From NCBI RefSeq assembly GCF_020382885.2, contig NC_058497.1:17662330-17726329 (forward strand): a stretch of DNA of 64,000 nucleotides, given 5' to 3'. The position numbers and the translations under genes are program-made. Source of the DNA: Scatophagus argus. Lineage: Eukaryota > Chordata > Actinopteri > Scatophagidae. Positions 47,448 through 60,700 of this stretch are shown piece by piece. Under the pieces are notes generated by a model. The model saw nothing but the letters and a program-made list of their open reading frames with translations. It had not been told where the DNA came from and ran no database searches. How positions within the stretch are numbered: the stretch's first letter is position 1; each line of letters starts with the position of its first letter.

Positions 47448-47455
47448 TATATAAA
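47448..47455 (+). promoter_or_regulatory. TATA box of gene I (TATATAAA)
   Basis: TATATAAA 52 bp before the ATG at 47500. The surrounding block differs from that of C-G and is shared only with K, apart from the downstream ACACATACAGTATGCTCA. Confidence 0.55.
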
Positions 47456-47499
47456 GCAATGAAAACACATACAGTATGCTCAAATGCGACACAGAAGTG

Positions 47500-50400
47500 A
47501 TGGAGATCTCAACTCTGTTTATTGGCCACTTTCTGTCTCTGGTTTTGCGTGGGCTGAACTCAGCTCTTGTCTTCAATGACTCTAGAGATGCTGTGAAACA
47601 AAGGGCTGGGCTTACAGAGGATAGGAGTGGTGCTGGGGTCAGCACTGAGGCCTCATCTGTGAAATGTAAGCTTCAGGGTACCAGTCGTCTGCCTGCATTC
47701 TCAATGGATGGAGACTACGTTATTGGAGGTGTTTTCTCCATACACCGCTACAGACACACAGAGACGCATAACTACACCACCATGCCCGAGCCTCTAAAGT
47801 GCACAGGGAGGTTAGTAAGAGGGAGAGGGAGAAGTGATGGAAAAGAATATGGTCGAATATGTGATGATTGAAATGTTTTCAACTGTATGATGTGCAAAGA
47901 ACAAAAGGTTGCTACATTTTCCTTTAGAATTCCCCAACTAAAAATGTTTTTAAAATGTTTTTGTTTTCTTAATTGTCCTGTTTATATGTAAATTCGCACA
48001 GTGACACGAGTGTCTGTGTGCAGCATTGAGGCCCGTGAACTGCGCTTCTCACGCGCAATGATCTTCGCCATCGAGGAGATTAACGACAGCTCGGAGCTGC
48101 TGCCAGGCATCAAACTCGGTTATCTGATCCACGACTCGTGTGGCGCGGTGCCTTTGTCGACGCATATAGCGTTCCAGCTATTAAATGGTCTCGACCCGGT
48201 GTTTTACACGGGCGATAGTTGCTTACAATCAGGTATGGTGAAGGCCATCGTCGCTGAGTCTAGTTCCACGCGATCCATCAGCATGTCGCGCATCATCGGA
48301 GCCTTTGACATTCCTCTCGTAAATACTTTGGATTACTGGCAAGATACATTATTTTTATAGGCCAGTGCTGTTTATTTATTCATATTTTTGGCTGTCTCGT
48401 TGAAGAATTGCATTTCTGTTTTCCTTCAGGTGAGCCACTTTGCCACTTGTGCGTGTCTGTCCGATAAGCAGCAGTTCCCGACTTTCTTCAGAACAATCCC
48501 GAGTGATCAGTTCCAGGCTGACGCGCTGGCCAAGCTGGTGAAACACTTTGGCTGGACTTGGATAGGTGCTGTCCGCTCGGATTCGGACTATGGCAATAAC
48601 GGCATGGCGACTTTCCTGCAAGCAGCCCAGAAGGAGGGGATCTGTGTGGAATACTCTGAATCTTTCCACCGTGACCACCCACGCAGCAGGATCCAGAGAG
48701 TAGCAGACGTTATCCGCAGGTTTCTGTATCACCGATTGCGCTTTTGTTCCCTGTGTGACACTGACCTTTTGCACACAAAACCCCAATTGTTTTGATAAGA
48801 ATAAATCAAAATCAATCTTCTCAGGAAATTGTCTGTTGAACATTGTTATGATTTTTAATTGTCTCATATTCATTGCAGATCTTGTTAATAAAAAATAGTG
48901 TGTGACATGCATGCTGTAAATTTCCAACACAAAAAAGTGTCTCTTGTGTTTCTTTCTTTTACTAGTCTTGATACTTGCTTTGTATAATTTAAGGTTCTGT
49001 GTGTGTCTCCAGGTCAACAGCAATGGTTATCGTAGCATTTGTAGCTTCTACAGAATTCAGGATCTTAATGGAGGAGCTGTCATTGGAGCCCTCCCCTCCT
49101 CGCCAGTGGATCGGCAGTGAATCCTGGGTAACAAACCGGGACCTGCTGAGGTTCAGCTTCTGTGCTGGAGCTGTTGGATTTGGGATTCAGCGATCTGTCA
49201 TTCCAGGTCTGAGAGAATTCTTGCTGGATCTCTCTCCCTCCAAAGTGGCTGCGTCTCCACTGCTTACTGAGTTCTGGGAGGAGGCATTCAACTGCAGGCT
49301 GGGAAAACGTGAGCTAGTAATGTTGATTTTTATCACTGATGTTATTCACAATTTGGCCTTATGGTTGTGTTGTTGTGTTGATCGTTTGCTTGAGTGGAGC
49401 TTATTGTGTTAAAACATCATCAGCTGCTTTAAGATCAAAGCACAGATTTGTGGAAAATCAATTGATATCGAGCAAAGACGTGAGGTGGACAGAAGATGCA
49501 GCTCTGCGAATAATCTTACCTTATAATTTCAACAAATCAACCATTAAGATTTGTTGTGTTGATTGTAATTTTGAGTGGAGCTCACTGTGTTACAAAGTGA
49601 TCTGCTGCTTTATGATCAGGCCACAGATTTCTGTAGAGATGGCAATATACTACAGTAATATTGAACAAGAACATGACGCGGACAGATCTTGCAGCTTTGT
49701 GAATAATCTTACTTGATTATTTCAACTTTAGGTCCTGTGAAGATTTTGTATGAACTTAGCAGCAGTGGTTTATACTTAAACTGAAGGCCTGAATATAAGC
49801 AGATATTATATTTACAGTCTGCCACTCTAAGTTAAAGAAGTGTGATCGTAATATTAAAAATCTATTAACAGGGTGAATTCGGCTATTTTAATAAAAGTGG
49901 TTTCAGATCATGTCTTTATTTTAACAACTTTGAAACAGTTCAAGTCAGTTTGGTGATTTCACTGGGAAAGTGATGTCCTGTTTTTGTCTTTTATAAAGGC
50001 CACAAACCATGAAAGAAGAAATTTGTGTAAACATGAAAGCATGAGTTGGTGTTCATGATGCTGAGACAAACAGGCCTGATAAAAACTGACACAGTAAAGA
50101 TTTAAAGGAAAATACATGAAGGCATGTCTGTGAAGGGCAGCACGGTGGTGCAGTGGTTAGCACTGTCGCCTCATAGCAAGAGGGTTCCAGGTTTGAATCC
50201 CAGTCTGGGCCCTTCTATGTGGAGTTTGCATGTTCTCCCTGTGCCTGCGTGGGTTTTCTCCGGGTACTCCGGCTTCCTCCCACAATACCAAAAACATGCA
50301 CATTAGGTTAATTGGCTACTCTAAATTGCCCCTAGGTGTGAGTGTGAGAGTGTGTGATTGTTTGTCTTTGTGTGTTGGCCCTGCGATTGACTGACGACCA

Positions 50401-53400
50401 GTCCAGGGTGAACCCCGCCTCTCGCCCGTAGTCAGCTGGGATAGGCTCCAGCTCCCCCGCAAACCTGACGGATAAGCGGTATAGAAAATGGATGGATGGA
50501 CATGTCTGTAAAATGATGCATTAAAATCTAATGTAAAATAAACATGTTTTATGAAAACAATACAAATATGTGAATTTGTGCAGGCAGTTTGAATAAAACA
50601 AAAATATAGCAGGAACAGAATGATAAACACAGCAATTAATTCTAGTGGAATATAATTGTTAAAATTAGAAACACCTTCTTCTGTCTCTGTGTGTTTTCAG
50701 CTGCAGCCGTGGATGAGAGAGTGTGTGATGGATCTGAAGACATACAGACGCTGCAGAGTCCATACACTGACACATCTCAGCTCCGAATCACTAACATGGT
50801 GTACAAGGCTGTTTATGCAATAGCACATGCCATTCATAATTCAGTGTGTCAGGAAACAAATTCAACTACTAAGTGTGATAAAATCGCCAGGACAGAGTCC
50901 AGACAGGTCAGTCAAATTGAACAGGTGAACACCCTAGTGCTCTTTTATGTGATTTATATGAAATTTATTATTTATGTTTTTTATAAGATGTCATTTTTCT
51001 CCTTCCTTGTTTTACTTTCATTCATCCTCAAAGCTTCTCACTGAGCTAAAGAAAGTAAAATTTTCCCAAAATGGTTATGATGTGTCATTTGATGCCAATG
51101 GGGATCCTGTGGCCACATATGAGCTGGTTAACTGGCAAAAAAGTGAAAGTGGCAGCACTGAGTTGGTGACAGTAGGTTTCTATGATGCATCACTGCCAGC
51201 AGGCCAGGAGTTCAGTATCAACAGGAACCTCACCTGGGTGGAGGGTAGAACCCAAGTAAGCATTGATGGGCAAAGTACCCAACTAAGTGTATATATGCTC
51301 AGGTCAAATGTTACTTTTATACAAGTTAAAGTAGTAAAGTTCAGTTCTTATTTGAAAGAAAGGACTGCTTGCTGTGAGCTGGGATAGGCTCCAGCCGTAG
51401 ACCCTGACTGATAAGCAGTGTAGAACATGGATGGATGGATGCACTGCTTGCTGTGATATTTTTTACATTCTTCTTTTGAATTTATTGTAGTGTTTTTGCT
51501 GCAATGCATTTACAGAATTTAATGATTTTGAAACGAAAAAAACTACTGAATACACTAAATTGCTTGTCCAATTTGTAGGATAGCTAGCTTGTGTAATATG
51601 CTGCAGAGCCGACAGAATTACAACTGAATCAACGGACAACAGTTATTATCAGCCATTCATCTTGTCCTCTGTCCTCCTGCTTAGGTGATTTACTACCAAC
51701 AAGAACTGCTGGTAGAGGTAGAATACATAAAGACAGATTTCCTTTTGGCTTGTTGGTGAAGGCTACACAACAGCACATGTTACTGTGCAACTGTGACATC
51801 AACTGTCTCAGCTGTGTCTCAGCTCAGAGTCCACTTCCTGTCCTGAGCTGAAGGTCTGAAATATGCTCACTCATTCACTAATTTAGTGGTCTCACTCACT
51901 CAAACCAGAGGGTTTTGCCTTTTTGGAAAGTCTGAAACAGCCACACAAATCATTTTATCACATTCAAGTTAGCAGACACAAAACCGTGAGCTAAATGTCT
52001 TGGCTGGTAGTTGTTGTGTGCATGACCTGTTGGTGTTGGGGCTGGTGGGGAATTCACCAAGCTCTCGATGTCTGTCTTGGTGACTCAAGTGACTTTAAAA
52101 TGCAATTCACCTGAGTGAGGGACTCAACTTGTGTTGATAAAAGCAGTCAGCTTTCATCTAAGAAAAGAGTTTGCATCCCATGTGCAAACAAATATCTCTG
52201 ATCTTTTCTTAAAACTGACTAAGTAGAGTTGTGACAAAACTTAAACGAAGTGCTGTTTCATGTTTGTCTCATTTTGGAAAGACTGTGAGGGTTAGGGGTT
52301 TAGCAATTGGAGCTAAACCTGTCAGACACCAAGGGGACATCAAGTTTTTATGGCAGCTTGACTTTTGGGGAGCTCTCGTGTCAGTGAAGTCATTGATTGA
52401 GACAGGAGAAGATTTTTGACAAGGCATTAGGGGTTTTCTTACAGTGTTTGTGGAAAAAGATGTGAGAGAAATCATCCGCAAAAACAAGGAAAAAATGGAC
52501 TTTGCACTGAAGTGACAGGAGGGGGAGTTGAACTTTCTGTCATTAGATTTACTGCCAAGACAGCATATGAGTTGTCACACACGAGAGAAGACAAGAAAAT
52601 TCATCCACTTATTTCAAAGCTATGTTCCAAACTTAGGTGTATGAAAAAAGTAGTACTACCTGAAGTAATACTACCTGTGTAGGAATGACAGAGTTTGATT
52701 GTATCTCCATGTCAGGTCCCTGTGTCAGTGTGCAGTGACAGCTGTCCCCCAGGAACTCGTCAAGTGCTGCAGAAAGGAAAACCCATCTGCTGTTATGATT
52801 GTATGCTGTGTCCTGAGGGAGAGATTAGCAATGCTACAGGTAACTTTTTGGTTGTCATGCATGTCAACATCAAATATTTGCCCACTAAAAGTTCATTTTG
52901 GGTTGTTTTTGTTTCAGATTCTCCTGATTGTTTCCCTTGCCCCAAGGAGTTCTGGCCTAATGCAGAGAGAGACACTTGTCTCCCCAAACCTGTAGAGTTT
53001 CTGTCCTTTGACGAGGTCCTAGGAATCATCCTGGCTGCATTCTCAGTTGCTGGTGCCTGTCTTGCCATTATAACAGCGGCTGTGTTCTTTCGTCACAGGA
53101 CATCCCCGATTGTCAGGGCCAACAACTCTGAGCTGAGCTTCCTGCTGCTCTTCTCCCTGACTCTCTGTTTCTTATGTTCATTAACTTTCATTGGAGCACC
53201 CTCTAAATGGTCCTGCATGCTGCGCCACACAGCATTTGGGATCACCTTCGTCCTCTGCATCTCTTGTGTTCTTGGGAAAACAATAGTTGTGCTGATGGCC
53301 TTCAAAGCTACACTCCCAGGTAGTAACGTCATGAAATGGTTTGGTCCTCCACAGCAAAGAATGACTGTGGTGTCTTTTACATTTGTTCAAGTTTTAATAT

Positions 53401-53816
53401 GTACCATTTGGTTGGTTCTTAGTCCCCCTTTTCCTATGAAAAACCTGACCACATACAAAGAGAGGATCATCCTGGAGTGTGCATTGGGCTCAGATATTGG
53501 GTTCTGGGTTGTGCTCGGGTACATCGGCCTGCTGGCTGCCTTTTGCTTAGTGTTAGCTGTCTTAGCCCGCAAACTACCTGATAACTTTAATGAAGCCAAG
53601 CTTATCACCTTCAGCATGTTGATATTCTGTGCAGTGTGGATCACCTTTATCCCAGCGTATGTCAGCTCTCCTGGGAAATTTACTGTGGCTGTGGAGATAT
53701 TTGCCATTCTGGCCTCTGGTTTTGGGTTAATTCTGTGTATATTTGCTCCAAAGTGTTTCATCATATTGTTTAGACCAGAGAAGAACACAAAGAAACATTT
53801 AATGAACAAAAATTAA
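47500..53816 (+). CDS. Gene I: V2R-like (OlfC) olfactory amino-acid receptor, 8 exons, complete
   Basis: Exons: 47500-47810, 48024-48318, 48430-48719, 49013-49308, 50701-50906, 51034-51255, 52716-52839, 52918-53816 (880 aa, stop TAA). The signal peptide is [18 protein letters not shown]. Ser185, Thr208, Asp228, Tyr256 and Glu335 are kept, but their neighbours change: residue 181 is Ala (AESSST) and 336 is Ser (GSESW). Exon 2 reads [16 protein letters not shown] and AFDIPL. Exon 4 is [15 protein letters not shown] with residue 398 Pro. Exon 6 is [12 protein letters not shown] after an AAAG acceptor where others have ACAG. Exon 7 has GTRQV and CMLC. Exon 8 has APSKWSC and ASGFGL. Exons 1, 2 and 4 pair with K, but exon 3 (FHRDHPRS) matches C/E. 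Intron 4 has a doubled segment and a SINE; intron 6 a SINE tail. Confidence 0.91.
49540..49735 (+). repeat. Second copy of the intron 4 start segment (gene I)
   Basis: GATTGTAATTTTGAGTGGAG and the following roughly 190 bp repeat, in diverged form, the segment at about 49360-49530 (GATCGTTTGCTTGAGTGGAG). Gene K has only the second type at this place, and C-H have the first type. Gene I therefore carries both side by side. Confidence 0.6.
50135..50500 (+). mobile_element. tRNA-headed fish SINE with target-site duplication (gene I intron 4)
   Basis: Full-length plus-strand copy from the head GGGCAGCACGGTGGTGCAG to the tail ATAGAAAATGG(ATGG)n. The 9-bp CATGTCTGT flanks it (50123-50131 and 50501-50509). 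It is an insertion private to gene I. Confidence 0.8.
51378..51442 (+). mobile_element. SINE tail fragment with 14-bp target-site duplication (gene I intron 6)
   Basis: Only about 65 bp of the 3' end of the same SINE (GCTGGGATAGGCTCCAGCC to ATGGATGGATGG). ACTGCTTGCTGTGA flanks it at 51364-51377 and 51443-51456. The short length is typical of 5'-truncated reverse transcription. Confidence 0.78.
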
Positions 53817-54017
53817 TGTAAGATATATGAGGTTTTGAAACAGTTAAGATATATCTTAAAATATAGTTGTAGAGCCCATGTTGCACACTTTCAACACAGT
53901 TTTCACTTTATGTCAACTTTTTTATGTATAAGATTGTTCAAGTAAATTGTTTTTTAGTTATCAATTTTCTAATGTCCTTAAATATGTTTTTGTCTTTTTT
54001 ACAAAAGGCTTTTACTG

Positions 54018-54023
54018 AATAAA
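54018..54023 (+). terminator. Poly(A) signal of gene I
   Basis: AATAAA about 200 nt after the stop (ACTGAATAAAGTATAC). Confidence 0.5.
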
Positions 54024-54740
54024 GTATACATACATAACAAGAATGAGTGGTTCTGGGTTTTGTCACAACATTTTGCTGCTTTATGTCAAGTATGAATCTT
54101 GTGATTCATTCAAGAGAGAATAAAGCCGAATATAATGACCCTTTTATGAGTTACAAAGCAGAGGACCCAATATGCACACACCAACATGAGGAAGAACGTG
54201 AACCAAGAAGCTTCAATACTATGTATCATAAAATATCGGCGTAGAGCAGATGTTGCAGACATTCACTATGTTTGTCACCTTGATGTTTTAAGTATTCCCA
54301 TATTCCATATTCAAATATTGTTTAATTAACCGTTTTTTGATGTCTTTAAACATGATTTCTTGTTTTCTCTTTCTCACAATAAATGGTATTTATTCAAACA
54401 TGACTACATTGAGAACAATATCAATGACCATTTGGAAATTTATTAAAAAGCATATCAAATCAAACAATACATTTTGTGATGTATTTAAGACAGAATGGAG
54501 CTCCAAATAACAACCCATTAAAGTAGTGCATCTGTTAATGCAACATAACAAACACTTAAATGGAGGAAGACAAAAATGAGGAAGATGTGTTTACAATGAA
54601 ATAACTGAAATATGCAGGGTCAGAGACACAGCAAAGAAAAGGACAAAAGTTCATCCACTACCACAAAGTAAGGACATCTTCTCTGATGTGTAGAAAGATG
54701 ATGTGCAGTAGAGGGAGGGAAACTTTGATCTTCGACTCGA

Positions 54741-54747
54741 TATAAAA
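54741..54747 (+). promoter_or_regulatory. TATA box of gene J
   Basis: TATAAAA 45 bp before the ATG at 54792, preceded by the shared AGAGGGAGGGAAACTTTG and followed by ACACATACAG. Confidence 0.6.
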
Positions 54748-54791
54748 CAGTGAAAACACATACAGTATGCTCACATACACACCCTTGAGGG

Positions 54792-57700
54792 ATGGAAATC
54801 TCAGCTCTCTTTATTGGTCTGATTCTGTCTCTGGGTTTGTGTGAGCTGAACTCAGCTCTTACACTGAATGATTCTGGAGATGCTGTGAAACAAAGGGCTG
54901 GGCTTACAGAGGATAGGAGTGGTGCTGGGGTCAGCACTGAGGCCTCATCTGTGAAATGTAAGCTTCAGGGTACCAGTCGTCTGTCTGCATTCTCAATGGA
55001 TGGTGACTACGTTATTGGAGGTGTTTTTCCTATACACTACTACGGACAAACAGAGGAGAATAACTACACCACCATGCCTGAGCCACTGAAGTGCACAGGG
55101 AGGTTAGTAAGAGGGAGACGTGACACAAAACAATGTGTTAGAATGTGCGCGAACGGAAATGTTTTACAGTGTGTTTACAATGGAGACACGGTGTAGTATT
55201 GAATATGAAAGTAACTGTAAAAGTGTTAAAAGTGCATGTACATATATATACATATGGAATGTTTCTTTTTGTCTTTGTTTCTTTTAATTATTATTATTTT
55301 GTTGATCAGGTAACTAATATTTATTTGTTTCACAGATGCATGCAGTTATCAGTTGTTGTCCATAACTATGAATTGCCAATCTCCTTTTGTTTTCTTGTTA
55401 AACTGTTAATAGTCTTTATTTGTGTCTAACAAGTGCACAAAATAACAGATAGATACGTGATGATGTCTATGCAGTATCGACTCTCGTCAGTTGCGCTTCT
55501 CACGCGCAATGATCTTCGCCATCGAGGAGATTAACAACAGCTCGGAGCTGCTGCCAGGCATCAAACTCGGTTATCAGATCCACGACTCGTGCGCCGCAGT
55601 GCCCTTAACGGTGCAAGTGTCATTTGAGCTATTAAATGGTCTGGACCAGGTGTTTCACACGGACGATAATTGCTCACAGTCAGGTATGGTGATGGCCATC
55701 GTCGGTGAGTCCAGCTCCACGCGATCCATCACCGTGTCGCGAGTCACCGGGGCCTTCAACATTCCTCAAGTACATACTTTTTTGTAACTCTGGTAAATTA
55801 TGTGATACATTTTCAGTTTTCTGTTCCATACTGACTGCATCTGGCATTCCGTTCGTTAATATTTTGAATTTCTACCGAAATCATTGAAACGGGGCAAATA
55901 TTTTTTGTCTGTCCCGTTAAAGAATATTACTGTTTTTTCCTTCAGGTGAGCTACTTTGCCACTTGTGCATGTCTGTCCGATAAGAAGCAGTTTCCGAGTT
56001 TCTTCAGAACAATCCCGAGTGATCACATCCAGGCTGACGCGCTGGCCAAGCTGGTGAAACACTTTGGCTGGACTTGGATAGGTGCTGTCCGCTCGGATAC
56101 GGACTATGGCAATGACGGCATGGCGACTTTCCTGCAAGCAGCCCAGAAGGAGGGGATCTGTGTGGAATACTCTGAATCTTTCTATCGAACAAACCCACGC
56201 AGCAGGATCCAGAGAGTAGCAGACGTTATCCGCAGGTTTCTGCATCACTGATTGAGGCTTTTGTTCCCTGTGTGACACTTTCTGCACGCAAAATAGAAAT
56301 GCCTTACCAAGCATAAGCCAAAAGATATTTTTTGTTGTTATTTTTTTATTAGTTTTCTTATTCTCAAAATTGGTGCAGATATTGTTATGAAACAGAGTCT
56401 GTGACACCCAAAGTGTTCATCAACCACATCAAAAAGTGTATCTCATGGCCTTTTTTCTTTCTTTCACCAGTCTTGATATTTGTTTGGTGTAATATGATGT
56501 AATCATATCTCTTCAGGTCAACAGCGATGGCTGTTGTTGCATTTTTGACTCCTCCAGAAATGGGGATCTTAATGGAGGAGCTGTCAGCTGAGCCCTCTCC
56601 TCCTCGCCAGTGGATCGGCAGTGAGGCCTGGGTAACCAGCAGAGACATGCTGAAGTACAGCTTTGTTGCTGGAGCCATTGGATTTGGAATTCAGCGATCT
56701 GTCATTCCAGGTCTGAGAGAATTCTTGCTGGATCTCTCTCCCACCAAAGTGGCTGCCTCTCCACTGCTTACTGAGTTCTGGGAACAGGCATTCAACTGCA
56801 GGCTGGGAAAAAGTGAGCCAGTTATGCTGATGTTTAACACTGATGTTATTCACAATTTGGCCTTATGGTTGTGTTGTTGTGTTGATCGTTTGCTTGAGTG
56901 GAGTTTATTGTGTTAAAACGTCATCAGCTGCTTTGAAATCAAAGCACAGATTTGTTTGGAGTGAAAAATCAATTGATATCGAGCAAAGACGTGAGCTGGA
57001 TAGAAGATGCAGCTCTGCGAATAATCCTACCTTATAATTTCATTTCAATTTTACATTCTATGTAGATTTTGCATTAACTTGGCTGCAGTGGTTGATACTA
57101 AAACTGAAGTAATGAACACCAGCACACATTAAATTGACAGTCTGCAGACACAAAGGGAAAGAAAGATAATATCAAAAAAAAAAAAATCTATTCACCATAT
57201 AATTCAGACTATGATATGATGAGGTCATTTTTGGCCCTTCTATGTGGAGTTTGCATGTTCTCCCTGTGCCTGCGTGGGTTTTCTCCGGGTACTCCGGCTT
57301 CCTCCCACAATACCAAAAACATGCCCATTAGGTTAATTGGCTACTCTAAATTGCCCCTAGGTGTGAGTGTGAGAGTGTGTGATTGTTTGTCTTTGTGTGT
57401 TGGCCCTGCGATTGACTGGCGACCAGTCCAGGGTGTACCTCGCCTCTCGCCCGTAGTCAGCTGGGATAGACTCCAGCTCCACCGCGACCCTGACGGATAA
57501 GCGGTATAGAAAATGGATGGATGGATGAACTGATCTGTACAATATAGATGTATGAGTTTCTGCAGGCACGTTACATGGAACAAAAATAGAGGAGCAAGAA
57601 AATAACAATTAATAGTCATTAATACTATTGTTATATCTTTGTCCAAAAAAAAAAAAAAAATCACCTTCTTCTGTCTCTGTGTGTTTTCAGCTGCAGCCAT

Positions 57701-60700
57701 AGATGAGAGAGTGTGTGATGGATCTGAAGACATACAGACACTACAGATCCAGTACACTGACACATCTGAGCTCCGAATCACTAACATGGTGTACAAGGCT
57801 GTTTATGCAATAGCACATGCCATTCATAATTCAGTGTGTCAGGAAACAAATTCTACAACTCAGTGTGACAAAATCACCAGGATAGAGTTAAAAGAGGTCA
57901 GTCGAAATGTACAACGAACACCCAAATGCTCTTGCTTTCAAGAGAGGCTTTTAATATAACATACCTATCTAATATACCATCACTGTCTTACTTTGCTTCA
58001 TCCTCACAGCTTCTCACTCAACTGAAGAAAGTAAATTTTTCCCAAAATGGTTATGATGTGTCATTTGATGCCAATGGGGATCCTGTGGCCACATATGAGC
58101 TGGTTAACTGGCAAAAGAGTGAAAGTGGCAGCCTTGAGTTGGTGACAGTAGGTTTCTATGATGCATCACTGCCAGCAGGCCAGGAGTTCAGTATCAACAG
58201 GAACCTCACCTGGATGGAAGGTAGAACACAAGTAAGGAGTGTTGGACAAATTTCACAACTCTGATGAAGGGCTGAATTTTCTCAACCGGCAGCTAATTTT
58301 AAACAAATTCAGCAAATGTTATGATGCATTAGAAATTAAGTTAAACAGTTACAATACATACAGACAGCTTTCATTTTAACTTGTTTATAACAATTTGCTT
58401 TTATTTGAATTGGTGAACTGTGCTTGTTTAAAACAAATCAGTGACAGATGAGAGGTTGAGGACAAAACAGATAAACATACTACTTTCTATTTCTTTCTAT
58501 TTCTGATGACATCTTTTTGTTTGTTTAAGAGATGTATTTGTCATGACGTTTTCTGCGTGTACTCCGGCTTCCTCCCACAATACCAAAAACATGCACATTA
58601 GGTTAATCAGCTACTCTACATTGCCCCTAGGTTTGAGTGTGTGGTTGTTTGTGTTTGTGTGTTGGCCCTGCGATTGACTGGCGACCAGTCCAGGGTGTAA
58701 CCCGCCTCTCACCCGTAGTCAGCTGGGATTGGCGCCAGCTCCACCACGACCCTGACGGATAAGCGGTATAGAAAATGGATGATTTGTGAGCCCATTCACC
58801 ATCATAAAATATTGGCATTCAACATTTCTCCAAATCAGAAGAAATGTGAGTGAGCGTCATCTTTTGCAGTTCAAATCATGAATCAGTCATGTGAAACAAA
58901 CCTGTTAGGTTCTTTAAAGAACAGGACCACAAAGCAGAGACAAACACACTGGTGAGAGGGAACAAAAGGTTCTTTTAATCAACTAAAACCAGAAACAAAC
59001 GCAGGCTGTGGAGGTAGGGATCTGGCTGACAGAAAGATCTTCAGCAGGAGAATTCAGGTAACTGATGAACAGCATGCAGAGGTAGAGCGTAGAATAATCT
59101 GGCAGCAAGCAGGAGTGAAGGCCAGGCTTATAAAGTGGAGTGAATAGGCTGATAGAACTCAGGTGTGCCTCAGCAGCCAACAGAAGGAGCCAGCCACACC
59201 CCCTGCCACCCACAGGCTCTGCAAAAGAAACAGAAAATGGAAAGGGAAACAGAGCAAAAAAAGAAAAGCACAACAGAAAACATCCTACGCCAAACCATAA
59301 CACAAACCACTCTGTTCACTGATATGAGAGGGACCAGTCCTCAACTCCACTAACTCATTCACTGACTTGCCCCCTCCTGACTATATATTGCAAACTGTTA
59401 AGACAGCATGAGACCAGGTTATACACTACTGTGCCAATCTGACATCAACTGTATTTGTAGAAATCTGTCAAGCCAATCACCATGTTAACCCTGTCCTCTA
59501 GGAAAAGAAACTTTGGCACATGTTTCTACTCAGTCTGAGCTGTCCCAGGTCACACTCAGTCCCCTGAACTGAGTTGAAGGTGGAACACATGCTGCAGGAA
59601 TCGATCATTCACTCAGTCAGTACTCTCGCTCTCCAGGCCTTGGAGCTGGAGGTCTGTTAGGACTGTACAAAATATCAATCTCTTGATCATCTTTCTGCAA
59701 GTTAGAACCTTCACAGACGGTGAAGAGGATACTTTGTCATTGCAGTCAAATGTCAAATGGATCCTTGTGCATATTTACATAAGTGCTGCATGAAAAGTGA
59801 TGTGCATGAAAAATATCCAATGACCTACAATGAAAACAGCTTGAGATATGTGATGCTTGAATGATTCATGTTAATTACATCATAATTTCTGATGTGGCAT
59901 TCTTCACATGACGTGTACCAGCCGAGACTTGACAAGTGCAATTGTGTTTGTGATGACAGAAGACTGAGCAATCATCATCTTCATCTTCCGTCAATCGTTA
60001 CTGCACAGCTCAAAAAGATACATTGCATTTGAGTAACCACAGTGGGAACTGGAGTTTATGGTGATCAGTTTTTCTTCCATGGCCTATCAGTTTTGAGAAA
60101 AGAAAAAAAAGAAATTCGTCCAGTTAAACTGAAATTATTTATATCTACATGTCAGGTCCCTGTGTCAGTGTGCAGTGACAGCTGTCCTCCAGGAACTCGT
60201 AAAGTGCTGCAGAAAGGAAAACCCATCTGCTGTTATGATTGTATACTGTGTCCTGAGGGAGAGATTAGCAATGCTACAGGTAACTTTTTGTTTCTAATGC
60301 ATAACTACATAATCAAATATTTTACTGCTAAACACCCTTTGTGATTTTTTTGTTTTTTCCAGATTCTCCTGATTGTTTCCCTTGCCCCAAGGAGTTCTGG
60401 CCTAACGCAGAGAGAGACTCTTGTCTCCCCAAACCTGTAGAGTTTCTGTCCTTTGACGAGGTCCTAGGAATCATCCTGGCTGCATTCTCAGTTGCTGGTG
60501 CCTGTCTTGCCATTATAACAGCGGCTGTGTTCTTTCATCACAGGACATCCCCGATTGTCAGGGCCAACAACTCTGAGCTGAGCTTCCTGCTGCTCTTCTC
60601 CCTGACTCTCTGTTTCTTATGTTCATTAACTTTCATTGGAGCACCCACTGAGTGGTCCTGCATGCTGCGCCACACAGCATTTGGGATCACCTTCGTCCTC

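Larger units (their letters stand above)
47049..47499. other. Spacer between genes H and I
   Basis: Contains the 3' UTR of H, a poly(C)/poly(A) tract and a promoter of a different type. It is nearly identical to the J-K spacer (61262-61718), so the H-I and J-K junctions are duplicates. Confidence 0.7.
53817..54791. other. Spacer between genes I and J, longest in the array
   Basis: 975 bp. It contains two related versions of a 3' flank: about 53860-53980 (TATAGTTGTAGAGCCCATG) and about 54225-54330 (TATCGGCGTAGAGCAGATG). This suggests duplication of the flank or loss of a gene that once lay between. No exon is recognisable. Confidence 0.55.

Noticed and set aside
52231-52487. Small open frames in intron 6 of gene I
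   Set aside because: Short, no homolog recognised, not preserved in other copies; likely chance.
58983-59353. Open frames on both strands around the LTR-like element in gene J
   Set aside because: Composition-driven frames inside a non-coding repeat; no domain recognised.
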